From Eubacterium ruminantium (GTDB lineage Bacteria; Bacillota; Clostridia; Lachnospirales; Lachnospiraceae): a stretch of DNA of 64,000 bases. The translations under genes and the position numbers were made by a program. Where the stretch lies: assembly GCF_900167085.1 (NCBI RefSeq), contig NZ_FUXA01000005.1, positions 62,001 to 126,000 on the forward strand, in the 5' to 3' direction. This document shows, piece by piece, positions 24,775 to 34,109 of this stretch. The notes beneath the pieces are model-generated. The model made no database searches, had not been told where the DNA came from, and was given only the letters and a program-made list of their open reading frames with translations. Position 1 is the first letter of the stretch. Each line of letters begins with the position of its first letter.

Positions 24775-26028
24775 ATGAGTAAGGAAGCTAATGATACAGA
24801 TGTTGCTGCTGACATCAATCAGACTGTAGACAATATCTTCGAAGAGAAAAAGAATGAGACAACGGGAGATGTGGTTGCCGAGATGGCAAAGGCAGCAGGA
24901 AATGTTGCCAGTGCGCCAGATGCTATAGAAGCGCTTAATGCCTCGGCCGCAGATGGAGCTGCCGGAAGTCTTGACGGAGAGGAAGGCACAACAATACTTA
25001 CAGCTGAGATGTTGGGTATGTTGGAAGAAAATGACAGAAACGGGGCTATGGACGTAAATGGCCAGCAGGGTCAGGGTAATACTCCTTTAACTTCGAATGG
25101 ATTTACACCTACAAGTATTCCAAAGCCGGCAGGTACAGTATCACCGGTTGCGATTCCTTCTCAGGTTGGAAATCCTATACCGGTGAATAATCAGATTCCT
25201 AATTTTCAGCCGAGACCTGTCGGAATTGTAGGACGGAATCAGAACCAGCCTATGCCTGCAGGTGCTGTTGGAGTGAATGGTCAGAGACCTCAGGGTACTT
25301 CCGGACAGTTCGCTCAGAATAGTGATCCAAACGGAAATGTACCAAATGGACCAATGCAGTTTGATCAGAACGAAATGAATCAGAATGGTATACCTCAGTT
25401 TGGTCAGAATAATCCAAATGGACCGGCACAGTTTGGTCAGAACGGATTTAATCAGAATTTAAATAATCAGAACGGAAGTTTCCAGGGCGCGCCGGGACAG
25501 TTCCCTCAGTTCGGCAATATGCAGAATCCAGGTGGACCGATCGTGCAGTATCCGGGTGTTCAGAATCAGCAGGGTGCACAGGGACAGTATCCGCAAGGAC
25601 AGTATCCGCCGGGACAGTTCCCTCAGAGTAGCCTGATGACACCTCCTACAGGTGGAAAGCCAACACAGAAGTTAAAGAAACAGAAAGCTCCTAAAGCACC
25701 TAAGGATCCATTAAAGGAGAGCAGTGGTAAAGGTATAAAAACTACCGGAATCATAACACTTATCATTGCGATTCTTGGATGTATAACTGTTGCCGTACTG
25801 CTTTGTATTAATCTTTTCTTCTCGGATTATGCCAAGAATTATAAAGATAACGGTAAGGAACTGGCGAAAGTAGCAAGTGAAGCTCCAGATGATAAGGGTT
25901 CAGATGATAAGACTTCTGAAGATTCCGGTGATTCGGAAACACCTGATTCGGAAACACCTGATGACGAAACCGGTGACGATAGTGACGATTCAGATGATGA
26001 AGTAGATTCTGAAGAAGAAAGTGAATAG
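24775..26028 (+). CDS. Membrane protein with N/Q/P/G-rich low-complexity region
   Basis: A 417-residue protein I do not recognise. Residues 1-85 are acidic and Ala-rich. About 90-290 is a low-complexity region rich in Asn, Gln, Pro and Gly with recurring QFGQN, QNGF and GQYP words. A Lys-rich patch (KLKKQKAPKAPK) follows, then one hydrophobic helix (about 325-347), and the tail of about 50 residues is almost entirely Asp, Glu, Ser and Thr. The layout suggests a single-pass protein with a long flexible domain. A perfect AAGGAGG fixes the start at 24775. The next gene starts 14 bp after the stop and also encodes a membrane-anchored protein, so they probably act together. Confidence 0.7.
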   Translation: MSKEANDTDVAADINQTVDNIFEEKKNETTGDVVAEMAKAAGNVASAPDAIEALNASAADGAAGSLDGEEGTTILTAEMLGMLEENDRNGAMDVNGQQGQGNTPLTSNGFTPTSIPKPAGTVSPVAIPSQVGNPIPVNNQIPNFQPRPVGIVGRNQNQPMPAGAVGVNGQRPQGTSGQFAQNSDPNGNVPNGPMQFDQNEMNQNGIPQFGQNNPNGPAQFGQNGFNQNLNNQNGSFQGAPGQFPQFGNMQNPGGPIVQYPGVQNQQGAQGQYPQGQYPPGQFPQSSLMTPPTGGKPTQKLKKQKAPKAPKDPLKESSGKGIKTTGIITLIIAILGCITVAVLLCINLFFSDYAKNYKDNGKELAKVASEAPDDKGSDDKTSEDSGDSETPDSETPDDETGDDSDDSDDEVDSEEESE

Positions 26029-26041
26029 GAGGACTGAAGAG

Positions 26042-27640
26042 ATGGTTAAGAATAAAAAGAAGTGGATCATTATTACTGTCATTTCTCTGGTTCTCATAGC
26101 AGCAGAGGTATTATTCAGCATCTTTTATCTTATTCCTTTGATGAAAGGTAATAAGGTTATAGAAAAGGTTAAGGCCGGAGACAGTGTAGGCGCGGAAGAG
26201 ATAATGGATACTCTTTCTAAGTCCGACAGAGCTAAGGTTAAAGATAAAGTCAGAGATGTTGTAGTTAGCGAAACCAACAATTATATTGCAAATAACGGTG
26301 ATTATGACAAGCTTAAAAAGCTTCTTCTCACTGTTGAAAATGTTAGCTGGTTCTATAATATGGCTGACGACTGCTTCACAGAAGCTAATACAAAGGAACT
26401 TAAAAGAATATATGATGAATTAGTTACAGAACTTTCCGGAAGTTCGTCTGATTCAAGAAAGAGTGATGCTCTTTTAAGCAGTCTTCATGATGTATATTTC
26501 ATAACCGGTGAAGAGAAGATAGATGGTGTTGATACAATATCTAACTATCTTGAGTATTTTGATCCTACTGCACTGCAGAATTATCAGGCATATATAAAAG
26601 AATATTTCAATGATATTCTTCAGAAGGATTACGATAATTACCTTGCCGGAAATGGTAACATTGACAGAATAGTTATTGAGGCTGATATTGTTTCTAGATA
26701 TTTCTATAAGTCAAAATCAGGTTCTGATCTTGCTGTAGATATTAAGTCTGAGCTTGAAACTGCTCAGACGCTTCAGGCATATATCGACAAGATGGAAGAG
26801 TTTAGTGATAACAAAGAATATGTAGAAGCGGTTAATCAGTATATTGAATGCACAACAAAGTATGCAGATAAGATTCTTGCTGAAAATGTTGAGAAAGTAA
26901 AGAATAAGCTTGATGATGCATATAAAAGAGCTATAGAAGAAGGTACAATCTATTATAATTCTAAGTTCGAAGAGTTTAAGGAGAAGAAGGATAAGGACTC
27001 TGCAAAGAAGTTATATGAGGAAGTTAAAGATCACTTCGCAGTAAATGATGATGTTCTTTCCGGATTCAATCCTGAGTGGGCTGAGTCTTATATAGCTTTT
27101 ATGAACAATTATGAGAAGCATCTTAAAGATGCTCTTGCTAAAGGAAATTCTATCAAGGACTATATACCAACAGATGCAGGTTTATTTGACCTTGATACAC
27201 CTAAGTCATATTCACTTTATGATCTTGATAAAAATGGTACACCTGAATTGATTATTAATGGTGAATACTATTCGCATATATTTGCATATAAGAGTGGTAA
27301 GGTTGAATATATAGCAACTACAGGAAAGCTTATCACAACAAAGGATGATACAATCTGTGCCAGAGTTTATATAAACCAGGAATTAGGCGATTATATGGCA
27401 GCAGAGAAGTATTTACTCTTTAAGTTTGATGGTAAAAAAATTGAAATCAGCAAATATACAAGCGGTGAAGTATTTAAAGACGGAACTGTTAAATATATTG
27501 TTGACGGAAAAGAAACAACAGACTCTAACGAATTTATAAAAGCGGCTCAGGATATAGTAGTGAATGCCGTTAACTATGTTCCTGAAACAGGAAAAATCGG
27601 AGATAATTACGAAAAAGAAATATCAGATTACACAGAATAA
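26042..27640 (+). CDS. Membrane-anchored protein of unknown function
   Basis: A 532-residue protein not recognised by name. A basic start (MVKNKKKW) leads into one helix (about 8-30). The remaining 500 residues are mostly helical and highly charged, probably outside the membrane, up to about 390. The C-terminal part contains SYSLYDLDKNGTPELIING, a calcium-loop-like DxDxNG pattern seen at the end of many secreted clostridial proteins, followed by a beta-rich segment. AGGAGG lies nine bases before the ATG at 26042; the GTG at 26021 is inside the previous gene. It follows the low-complexity membrane protein and probably shares its transcript. Confidence 0.7.
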   Translation: MVKNKKKWIIITVISLVLIAAEVLFSIFYLIPLMKGNKVIEKVKAGDSVGAEEIMDTLSKSDRAKVKDKVRDVVVSETNNYIANNGDYDKLKKLLLTVENVSWFYNMADDCFTEANTKELKRIYDELVTELSGSSSDSRKSDALLSSLHDVYFITGEEKIDGVDTISNYLEYFDPTALQNYQAYIKEYFNDILQKDYDNYLAGNGNIDRIVIEADIVSRYFYKSKSGSDLAVDIKSELETAQTLQAYIDKMEEFSDNKEYVEAVNQYIECTTKYADKILAENVEKVKNKLDDAYKRAIEEGTIYYNSKFEEFKEKKDKDSAKKLYEEVKDHFAVNDDVLSGFNPEWAESYIAFMNNYEKHLKDALAKGNSIKDYIPTDAGLFDLDTPKSYSLYDLDKNGTPELIINGEYYSHIFAYKSGKVEYIATTGKLITTKDDTICARVYINQELGDYMAAEKYLLFKFDGKKIEISKYTSGEVFKDGTVKYIVDGKETTDSNEFIKAAQDIVVNAVNYVPETGKIGDNYEKEISDYTE

Positions 27641-27655
27641 TGATAAATATTTATT

Positions 27656-27680
27656 TCGGTCGGGGAATTTCCCTGACTGA
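27656..27680 (+). other. Intergenic hairpin before the DUF4037 gene
   Basis: An 11-pair stem with two G-T pairs (arms 27656-27666 and 27670-27680) around ATT. No T tract follows. Confidence 0.4.
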
Positions 27681-27721
27681 GATAAGTATAAAATATTAGT
27701 AAGGAATGACTGGAGCTTGTA

Positions 27722-30064
27722 ATGGTTGAACTTCAGCTTTTTTTTAACGAATTATCGAAATTATATAATTTAAATGAACTTGAGAAGGTACCGGCGCTCT
27801 TTAGTGAATGGCTGGGCTTTTGTGATGCAGAAAATGATAAAGGTTCCAGAGTTACTGTTTTAAATGAAATGATGGGCTTCTATCGTGAAAAGAGTATGCA
27901 TGAAAAAGCTATAGAATGTGCCGAAGAAGCAACGAAGATCATGAAAGATCTGAAGATGGAAGGCACGGAGCCATATGCAATGACACTGTTAAATGCTGCT
28001 ACAGTATATAGAGCGGCAGGAAAGTATGAGGAATCAGCTGCAAGATATGCTGAAGTTTTTCAAATATTTGATATCATACTTCAGCCGGGAGATTTCAGAT
28101 TTGCAGAAGTATGCAATAATGTTTCGTTGCTTTATCAGGAACTTGGAAGATTTGATAAGGCTGTGAATGCACTTGAGAGAGCACTTTCAATCTGCAGAGA
28201 TACGCCTCATAAAGAATTTGAGACAGCAGTTACTTTGGCTAATCTTGGAAATTGCGAGATTATGGTCGGAGAACTGGGGGCAGCAAAAGTTGACCTTACG
28301 GAAGCTGTAGAGATATTTACCGATGAAGGCGCCAGCGATACGCATCATGCTGCGGCAATTACAGGGCTTGCAGATATTGATCTTAAAATGGGTGACTACG
28401 AAAAAGCCCGTGACGGATATAAATATGCCATGGACATGATAGAAGGTTATATCGGTCAGAATGACGACTATAGGCGCGTTGAAGAGAAATATAAATCCAT
28501 TCCGGATATAGGTTCTAAGGTTGAAAAAGTCGTAGAACAAGGTTATGGAATGAAGCTGTCGAAGGATTTTTATGAAAAATACGGAAGACAGATGATTGAA
28601 GATAAATTTCCGGAGTACGCGGGAAGAATAGCTGTGGGTAAAGTTGGCAGTGGTTCTGAGTGCTTTGGGTTTGATGATGACTTATCGAGGGATCATGATT
28701 TTGGGCCGGGATTTTCTATGTGGCTTACAGATGAAGATTATGGAAAAATTTCGGAAGCATTATCAAAAGAATATGATAAGATACTTGAAGAATATATTTC
28801 CGGAAAAGAGAATATCCGAAGTGCATACAGGAATAAAAAGGCGGAAAAGAGAAATGGTGTAAGAAAGATTTCTGATTTCTACCTTGAGCATACAGGATAT
28901 CCGGAAGGCCCACTCAGTGAAAGAGATTATCTAAGTGCTGAGGAAACGGGACTTGCGGCAGCTGTAAACGGAGAGGTATTTAGAGATGATCTTGGTGAAT
29001 TTACAGCTATAAGAAACCGCCTTAAGATGCATTATCCGGAGTATATAAGACTTCTGAAAGTGGCTGAATATACAACGATGCTCGGCCGAGAAGCTCAGTA
29101 TAATTTTGAAAGAGTTTCGAACAGAGGAGATTATACAGCTGCGGCGCTTATGAGAGATTCAGCAGTAAGGGATGCGCTTCATCTTATATATCTGCTTAAT
29201 GATACCTATGCGCCTCATGAAAAATGGCTTAGACGTGGTATAGAAGATCTTCCGCATATTTCATATGTTGGCGGACTTATTGATGATATAGAATTATCTG
29301 ATATAAGAGATAAAGATAAAATAGTAAGATATTTTGAAAAACTGACATTTACAATTCTTCGCGAAATTAAAGATCAGGGTATAGTTTGGGGAAACAGTAC
29401 ATTTCTTCCTGATTATGCCGGTAATTTCGAAAGAAAAGCGGGTTTATATACGATGAGTATTGAAAAGCTTGCGGAAGAAGTTGCGAAGGTTGAATTCAGG
29501 GCATTTAATGATGTGAATAATGAAGGCGGAAGGGCGTCATGTCAGAATAACTGGCCGACTTTCAGGATCATGAGAATGAGCCAGTATCTTACATGGACCA
29601 AAGAAATGCTTATTCAATATATAACTGATTTTGAAGGTGTCATTTCCGAGGGAAGGAATATGATAACCGAGAAGTATGGTTATATGATGGAAACGACGGC
29701 GCCTGAAGAGTTTAAGAGGATTAAGGATAAACTGCCTCCGGTTCCCGAAAGAAAAAGGAATCTTGTTAAGGAACTCACAAAGATTGAGACGGCCTGGATG
29801 GAGGAGTTTGCCGGCAAATATCCGAAACTTTCAAAGAATGCCAGAGTTATTCATACTACTGAAGATGCCGGTTTTGAAACCTCATCTGAGACATATCAGA
29901 GAGGTGAGCTTTATTCATATAGTGATAAGATGCTTGTCATGTATGGAAGATTTATAACTGAATTATGCAAAAATAACATAAATCTTACACTTAAGATTAT
30001 GGAAAATACGGTTAAAATGTATGGTTACAAAGATTTAGATGATGCTGAAGAAAAAATGAATTAA
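27722..30064 (+). CDS. TPR repeats fused to DUF4037 nucleotidyltransferase-fold domain
   Basis: A 780-residue cytoplasmic protein. The first 260 residues are tetratricopeptide-like helix pairs (LLNAATVYRAAGKYEESAARY, LYQELGRFDKAVNALERAL and so on). The rest matches DUF4037. It opens with GSGSECFGFDDDLSRDHDF near residue 300, which has the GS followed by D-x-D layout of the polymerase-beta-type nucleotidyltransferases, so the catalytic metal-binding carboxylates appear present. A transferase acting on nucleotide or an antibiotic-like small molecule is possible; the acceptor is unknown. GGAG precedes the ATG by seven bases. The lysophospholipid acyltransferase gene follows after 29 bp. Confidence 0.75.
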   Translation: MVELQLFFNELSKLYNLNELEKVPALFSEWLGFCDAENDKGSRVTVLNEMMGFYREKSMHEKAIECAEEATKIMKDLKMEGTEPYAMTLLNAATVYRAAGKYEESAARYAEVFQIFDIILQPGDFRFAEVCNNVSLLYQELGRFDKAVNALERALSICRDTPHKEFETAVTLANLGNCEIMVGELGAAKVDLTEAVEIFTDEGASDTHHAAAITGLADIDLKMGDYEKARDGYKYAMDMIEGYIGQNDDYRRVEEKYKSIPDIGSKVEKVVEQGYGMKLSKDFYEKYGRQMIEDKFPEYAGRIAVGKVGSGSECFGFDDDLSRDHDFGPGFSMWLTDEDYGKISEALSKEYDKILEEYISGKENIRSAYRNKKAEKRNGVRKISDFYLEHTGYPEGPLSERDYLSAEETGLAAAVNGEVFRDDLGEFTAIRNRLKMHYPEYIRLLKVAEYTTMLGREAQYNFERVSNRGDYTAAALMRDSAVRDALHLIYLLNDTYAPHEKWLRRGIEDLPHISYVGGLIDDIELSDIRDKDKIVRYFEKLTFTILREIKDQGIVWGNSTFLPDYAGNFERKAGLYTMSIEKLAEEVAKVEFRAFNDVNNEGGRASCQNNWPTFRIMRMSQYLTWTKEMLIQYITDFEGVISEGRNMITEKYGYMMETTAPEEFKRIKDKLPPVPERKRNLVKELTKIETAWMEEFAGKYPKLSKNARVIHTTEDAGFETSSETYQRGELYSYSDKMLVMYGRFITELCKNNINLTLKIMENTVKMYGYKDLDDAEEKMN

Positions 30065-30093
30065 AGTTTTCGGTTAATAAGGGGAAAAGGGAT

Positions 30094-30906
30094 ATGCTGC
30101 ATTTGATTTATTTGGGTATAAGCTTCGCAAGCTCTCTAATGTATGCGCTGGCCAGACATCTTTTCAGAAAGATTTCAGGATATTTTATTGTGGCAGGGCT
30201 GACTATAAGCGGATATATCGCTCTTTTTGCACTGCATGTGGCGGTATTCGTTCTGGTCGGGACGACCATAAATGAGAAAAAACTTCCAAAGAGCATACAT
30301 ACATTCTATAGGTGGTTTGGGCTTTTGACGCTTAAGGTTTTTGTTGATTCGTTCAGATTCAAGATAAAGATAAGCGGTAAAGAGAAACTTCCGAAAGAGA
30401 ATTTTCTTATCGTTTGCAATCACAGGTCCATATTTGATCCGTTGATAGGCATAACGAGATTTAAAAAATATAATATGGCATATATATCGAAAGAGGAAAA
30501 TCTGAAGATACCTTTTGTTGGAAGATATATGAAGGCGGTAGGCTGCCTTGATCTTGACAGGGAAAATCCAAGAAATGCCATAAATACGATTAATAAGGCT
30601 GCTGATTATATAAGGACGGGGCATTGCAATCTCGGTATTTATCCGGAAGGTAAAGAGAATAAAACGGATGAGCCTCTGCTTCCTTTCAGAGCAGGAGCAT
30701 TTAAAGTTGCTAAAAAGGCTAAATGTCCTGTAGCGGTCATGACAATAAAAAACAGTGACAGAGTATTTCGGCGTTTTATGTTTAAGAGAATAAAAGTCGA
30801 AATGGACATTTTGGGTGTGATTGAAGCTGCTGATGTAGAAAGGCTTTCTACACAGGAAATCAGCGACATTGCATATGATATGATGCGGGAAAATCTTGCC
30901 GCATAA
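30094..30906 (+). CDS. PlsC-type 1-acyl-sn-glycerol-3-phosphate acyltransferase
   Basis: A 270-residue membrane-associated acyltransferase. Two N-terminal helices (about 5-25 and 30-55) are followed by the acyltransferase domain: motif I NHRSIFDPL (the HX4D catalytic pair) near residue 110, motif III YPEGKENK near 188, and PLLPFRAGAFKVA after it. It adds the second acyl chain to lysophosphatidic acid, making phosphatidic acid. AAGGGGAAAAGGG precedes the start. Clostridia usually have more than one member, so I leave the symbol blank. Placement among uncharacterised membrane-protein genes does not tell more. Confidence 0.87.
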   Translation: MLHLIYLGISFASSLMYALARHLFRKISGYFIVAGLTISGYIALFALHVAVFVLVGTTINEKKLPKSIHTFYRWFGLLTLKVFVDSFRFKIKISGKEKLPKENFLIVCNHRSIFDPLIGITRFKKYNMAYISKEENLKIPFVGRYMKAVGCLDLDRENPRNAINTINKAADYIRTGHCNLGIYPEGKENKTDEPLLPFRAGAFKVAKKAKCPVAVMTIKNSDRVFRRFMFKRIKVEMDILGVIEAADVERLSTQEISDIAYDMMRENLAA

Positions 30907-30940
30907 TATAAAAGGTTAAAGTATAACAAGGAGTGAAAAA

Positions 30941-33079
30941 ATGGATACGTTAAAAAAGGAATTGTTTAAGAAAAGTAGGAGTGAGCGAATAAAACTCGGA
31001 ATTATTTTAGTTGTTATTGGTTTACCCTTTTTCTTAATCGGTTTTAGAATGCTTATCGGATGTCAGCTTGCAAGTAAGGAACTTACAAAATGTAAGGCTA
31101 ATCAGGTAAGTACAGGTTACTATAAATATACTGATATTTATGGAGTTTTGGGAACTTACGGAGAAAGTTCCGTTGGAAGTAGAACTGTAGGTACAGGATA
31201 TGTAATGTGCATTTATCCGGAAGGTGATATGGAACATTTAGATGAGTCACAGAATGACTGGTATTTAATGGGAATATTCTTTGATGAAAGTGACTCTAAG
31301 GTGGCTGAAAAGCTTTACAATGGATTGAATTCAGGAGATTATCAATATATTTCAGGCTCGGGAAGAGTCAGAAAGATGAAATCTGATGAAAAGTATTATT
31401 TTAAAAAGGCATGTTTAGAGGCTTATGGAGAAGAAATAGAGGATCATCTGGTATATAAAACTCTTGAATATAAAACTTTCCCAAGGATGATGGGTGGAAA
31501 AGACTGGATTATGGGACTTATGGGTTTGGCCCTTTTTGTTGGAGGTGTTATATTCATCGTAACCATGAATGGCGGCAGAAAAGAAGCTACAAACAAAATT
31601 CTTGCTTCAGGAATTAACCCGGTTCAGTTTACAAAAGATTTTCAGAGTGGTACTAAGATTGGTAAGCTCATTACAATTACTGATGATGCAGTTGTTATTC
31701 AGGGGATTTCACCAAAGGTATTTTTCTTTAAAAACCTTGTTTGGGTATATCCTAAGATTACAACAACACAGAATAAGACTTATGGAATAAAAACAAGTCA
31801 GACAAAAACATATCAGGTAATATTTACAGAGAGGAATAAGAAAGCTACACCTGTTACAGTTAATTATGTTGAGCAGGGAAAACTAGTAGAAATTGTTCAT
31901 GAAAAGGCTCCATATATTATTACCGGATATAATTATGATATAGCAACAGCCGTGCAGAACGATTTTGGCGGAATTATCAATGCTGTAGACAACAAGAAAG
32001 CTGAGCTTTTACAGAAGCAGAATGAACCTGTTGAAATCAGTTATTTCGATCATAATGTTGATAAGTCTGTTGCTTCAACAGAACCAACACAGGAAAAACT
32101 TCAGTTTGGTCAGGATAATGTAAGTGAAAGTCCTGCGGCGAGCGTTCCTGAAAAGATAGCTTTTGGTAGGACTGATTTTAACACTGACAATAATGTAAGT
32201 AGTGATTATCCGGAATCAAATTACGGTCTTGGTGGAAACGGTTTTTCGTCTCCTGCAGATGAATTTGCCGGAAATAATCTTGGCGGAAGTGATCTTGGTT
32301 CAAATGAATTTGGCGGAAGTGATCTTGGTTCAAATGAGTTCACCGGAAATGATCTTGGCGGAAACACATTTGGTGGAAATGATCTTGGTTCATTGGGTGA
32401 AGGACTTGGCGGAAACAGCGCAGACATCTATAAAAACAGTTTAAACGGTAGTAATATTTCATCACAGGGATTAAATGGCGGCGAACTCGGAGGAGAAAGT
32501 CTTGGCGGCGGATACGGAAGCGGTATGAGCGATAGTCTCAGCGGAGAAAGCCTCAGTGGAGGACTCGGTGGCGGATACGGAAGCAGCATGAGCGATAGTC
32601 TCAGCGGAGAAAGCCTCAGTGGAGGAAGTCTCGGCGGTGGATACGGAAGCAGCTCAAGTGACAGCCTCAGTGGAGGAAGTCTTGGCGGTGGATACGGAAG
32701 CAGCTCAAGTGACAGCCTCGGAGGAGGAAGTCTTGGCGGTGGATACGGAAGCAGCTCAAGTGACAGCCTCGGAGGAGGAAGTCTTGGTGGCGGATACGGA
32801 AGCAGCTCAAGTGACAGCCTCGGAGGAGGAAGTCTTGGTGGCGGATACGGAAGCAGCTCAAGTGACAGCCTCGGAGGAGGACTTAGTGGCGGATACGGAA
32901 GCAGCATAAGTGACAGTCTCGGAGGAGGAAGTCTTGGCGGCGGATACGGAAGCAGCTTAAGCGACAGCCTCAGTGGTGGAAGCCTCGGAGGAAGCAGTGA
33001 TTTAGGCAGTAACAGTCTGAGCGATGCCGGATTTGGAAATACTGTAGATTACAGTGATATGCCTAAATTTGAAGATTGA
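30941..33079 (+). CDS. Membrane protein with C-terminal Gly/Ser tandem repeats
   Basis: A 712-residue protein. Helix 1 (about 18-38) and helix 2 (about 190-208) bracket a 150-residue domain. A cytoplasmic-type beta-rich domain follows (about 215-350, with TYGIKTSQTKTYQVIFTE), and then a long low-complexity tail. Residues about 445-484 run as eight five-residue units with central Leu or Phe (NNLGG, SDLGS, NEFGG, etc.), like a pentapeptide repeat. Residues 520-680 hold nine copies of a 17-residue unit around GGYGSSSSDSL. I do not recognise the N-terminal part with certainty; a DUF6709-type membrane family is possible. AAGGAG precedes the ATG. Confidence 0.7.
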   Translation: MDTLKKELFKKSRSERIKLGIILVVIGLPFFLIGFRMLIGCQLASKELTKCKANQVSTGYYKYTDIYGVLGTYGESSVGSRTVGTGYVMCIYPEGDMEHLDESQNDWYLMGIFFDESDSKVAEKLYNGLNSGDYQYISGSGRVRKMKSDEKYYFKKACLEAYGEEIEDHLVYKTLEYKTFPRMMGGKDWIMGLMGLALFVGGVIFIVTMNGGRKEATNKILASGINPVQFTKDFQSGTKIGKLITITDDAVVIQGISPKVFFFKNLVWVYPKITTTQNKTYGIKTSQTKTYQVIFTERNKKATPVTVNYVEQGKLVEIVHEKAPYIITGYNYDIATAVQNDFGGIINAVDNKKAELLQKQNEPVEISYFDHNVDKSVASTEPTQEKLQFGQDNVSESPAASVPEKIAFGRTDFNTDNNVSSDYPESNYGLGGNGFSSPADEFAGNNLGGSDLGSNEFGGSDLGSNEFTGNDLGGNTFGGNDLGSLGEGLGGNSADIYKNSLNGSNISSQGLNGGELGGESLGGGYGSGMSDSLSGESLSGGLGGGYGSSMSDSLSGESLSGGSLGGGYGSSSSDSLSGGSLGGGYGSSSSDSLGGGSLGGGYGSSSSDSLGGGSLGGGYGSSSSDSLGGGSLGGGYGSSSSDSLGGGLSGGYGSSISDSLGGGSLGGGYGSSLSDSLSGGSLGGSSDLGSNSLSDAGFGNTVDYSDMPKFED
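32273..32392 (+). repeat. Eight 15-bp units coding pentapeptide-like repeats
   Basis: Forty residues in perfect five-residue register, each with Leu or Phe at the third position and Gly, Ser or Thr after it. At DNA level two 30-bp blocks (GGCGGAAGTGATCTTGGTTC plus ten bases) are nearly identical. Confidence 0.65.
32498..32980 (+). repeat. In-frame 51-bp tandem repeats (nine copies, some longer)
   Basis: Nine copies of a unit encoding SLGGGYGSSSSDSLGGG or close variants; the four central copies are nearly identical. Units are 51 bp or longer multiples of three, so gain or loss keeps the frame. Its GC content is visibly above the surroundings, and the other five reading frames stay open through it, which is why long shadow ORFs appear there. 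Confidence 0.9.
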
Positions 33080-33102
33080 TCTATTTAACTATAATAAATA
33101 TC

Positions 33103-33143
33103 TTGAAGTAAAGCGGCATTATAATGTATAATATAAGCCGCTT
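33103..33143 (+). promoter_or_regulatory. Candidate nfnAB promoter overlapping a hairpin
   Basis: TTGAAG (33103-33108), 18 bp, TATAAT (33127-33132). The same stretch forms an inverted repeat, AAGCGGC (33111-33117) with GCCGCTT (33137-33143), with an inner ATTATA/TATAAT pair. It may be the upstream gene's 3' hairpin, the promoter, or both. Confidence 0.45.
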
Positions 33144-33264
33144 AATGACCGATTTATCTGACCTGAGTTTTTAGGTTGGTGCGGTAATAGATAATGATCT
33201 AGAGATTATGCCGGAAGTAACAAAATACTTTTAGCTTCAGAGCATCTATAAAGGGAGTAAGGAA

Positions 33265-34107
33265 ATGTACAAGATTATTCAGAAAAAGGCTCTCAATCCA
33301 ACGGTAACACTTATGGAAGTTGATGCACCGTTAGTTGCGAGAAAGGCTGAGCCTGGCCAGTTTATCATTCTTCGTGCAAGCGAGGACGGAGAGAGAATTC
33401 CTCTTACTATCGCCGGTTATGACCGTGAGAAGGGAACAGTTACTATTATTTTCCAGATTGTTGGTGGTGCTACAGAAACTCTTAATGCACTTAATGAAGG
33501 TGATTTCATTCACGATTTCGTTGGTCCACTTGGCAAAGCTACAGAGACAGAAGGACTGAAGAAGGTTGCTGTTGTAGGCGGTGGCGTAGGTTGTGCTATA
33601 GCATATCCTGTTGCAAAGAAGCTTCATGATATCGGTGTGGAAGTTCATTCAATTGTTGGTTTCAGAAATGAAGATCTTATAATCCTTGAAGATGAGTTCA
33701 AGGCTGTTAGTGATAAATACGTTCTTATGACAGATGATGGTTCTGCCGGAGAAAAGGGTCTTGTAACAAATGCTCTTGAAAAGCTTATAGAGTCAGGAGA
33801 GGAATATGATGAAGTTATTACTATCGGACCTCTTATCATGATGAAGTTTGTTGTTGGAGTTACAAAGAAATATAATGTTAAGACTGTTGTCAGCATGAAT
33901 CCGATCATGGTTGACGGAACAGGAATGTGCGGTGGATGCCGTCTTACAGTTGGCGGACAGACAAAGTTCGCTTGCGTTGACGGACCTGATTTTGATGGTT
34001 TCGAGGTTGATTTCGATGAAGCTATGGCGCGTTCGGCTACATACAAACCATTTGAACAGAAGGCTCGTGAAGAAGCCTGCAACTTACTTAAAATGGAGGT
34101 GAAGTAG
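33265..34107 (+). CDS. nfnA: NADH-dependent reduced ferredoxin:NADP+ oxidoreductase subunit A
   Basis: A 280-residue flavoprotein. It has an FAD-binding barrel (about 1-100, with RIPLTIAGYD), an NAD-binding domain with VVGGGVGCAIAYP near residue 110, and a C-terminal iron-sulfur segment with Cys222, Cys225 and Cys237 (GMCGGCRLTVGG ... FACVDGPDFDG). It is related to dihydroorotate dehydrogenase subunit PyrK. The next gene is the GltD-like partner, so this is the NfnAB pair rather than a PyrK. The complex reversibly couples NADPH to NADH and ferredoxin by flavin-based electron bifurcation. Strong ribosome site; the partner begins 2 bp after the stop. Confidence 0.88.
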   Translation: MYKIIQKKALNPTVTLMEVDAPLVARKAEPGQFIILRASEDGERIPLTIAGYDREKGTVTIIFQIVGGATETLNALNEGDFIHDFVGPLGKATETEGLKKVAVVGGGVGCAIAYPVAKKLHDIGVEVHSIVGFRNEDLIILEDEFKAVSDKYVLMTDDGSAGEKGLVTNALEKLIESGEEYDEVITIGPLIMMKFVVGVTKKYNVKTVVSMNPIMVDGTGMCGGCRLTVGGQTKFACVDGPDFDGFEVDFDEAMARSATYKPFEQKAREEACNLLKMEVK

Positions 34108-34109
34108 AA

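Noticed and set aside
32428-32909. Long open frames on the opposite strand and in other frames across the Gly/Ser repeat
   Set aside because: They exist because the 51-bp repeat has no stops in any frame; products are Leu/Pro- or Glu/Ala-rich repeats without ribosome sites. The membrane-protein frame is the real one.
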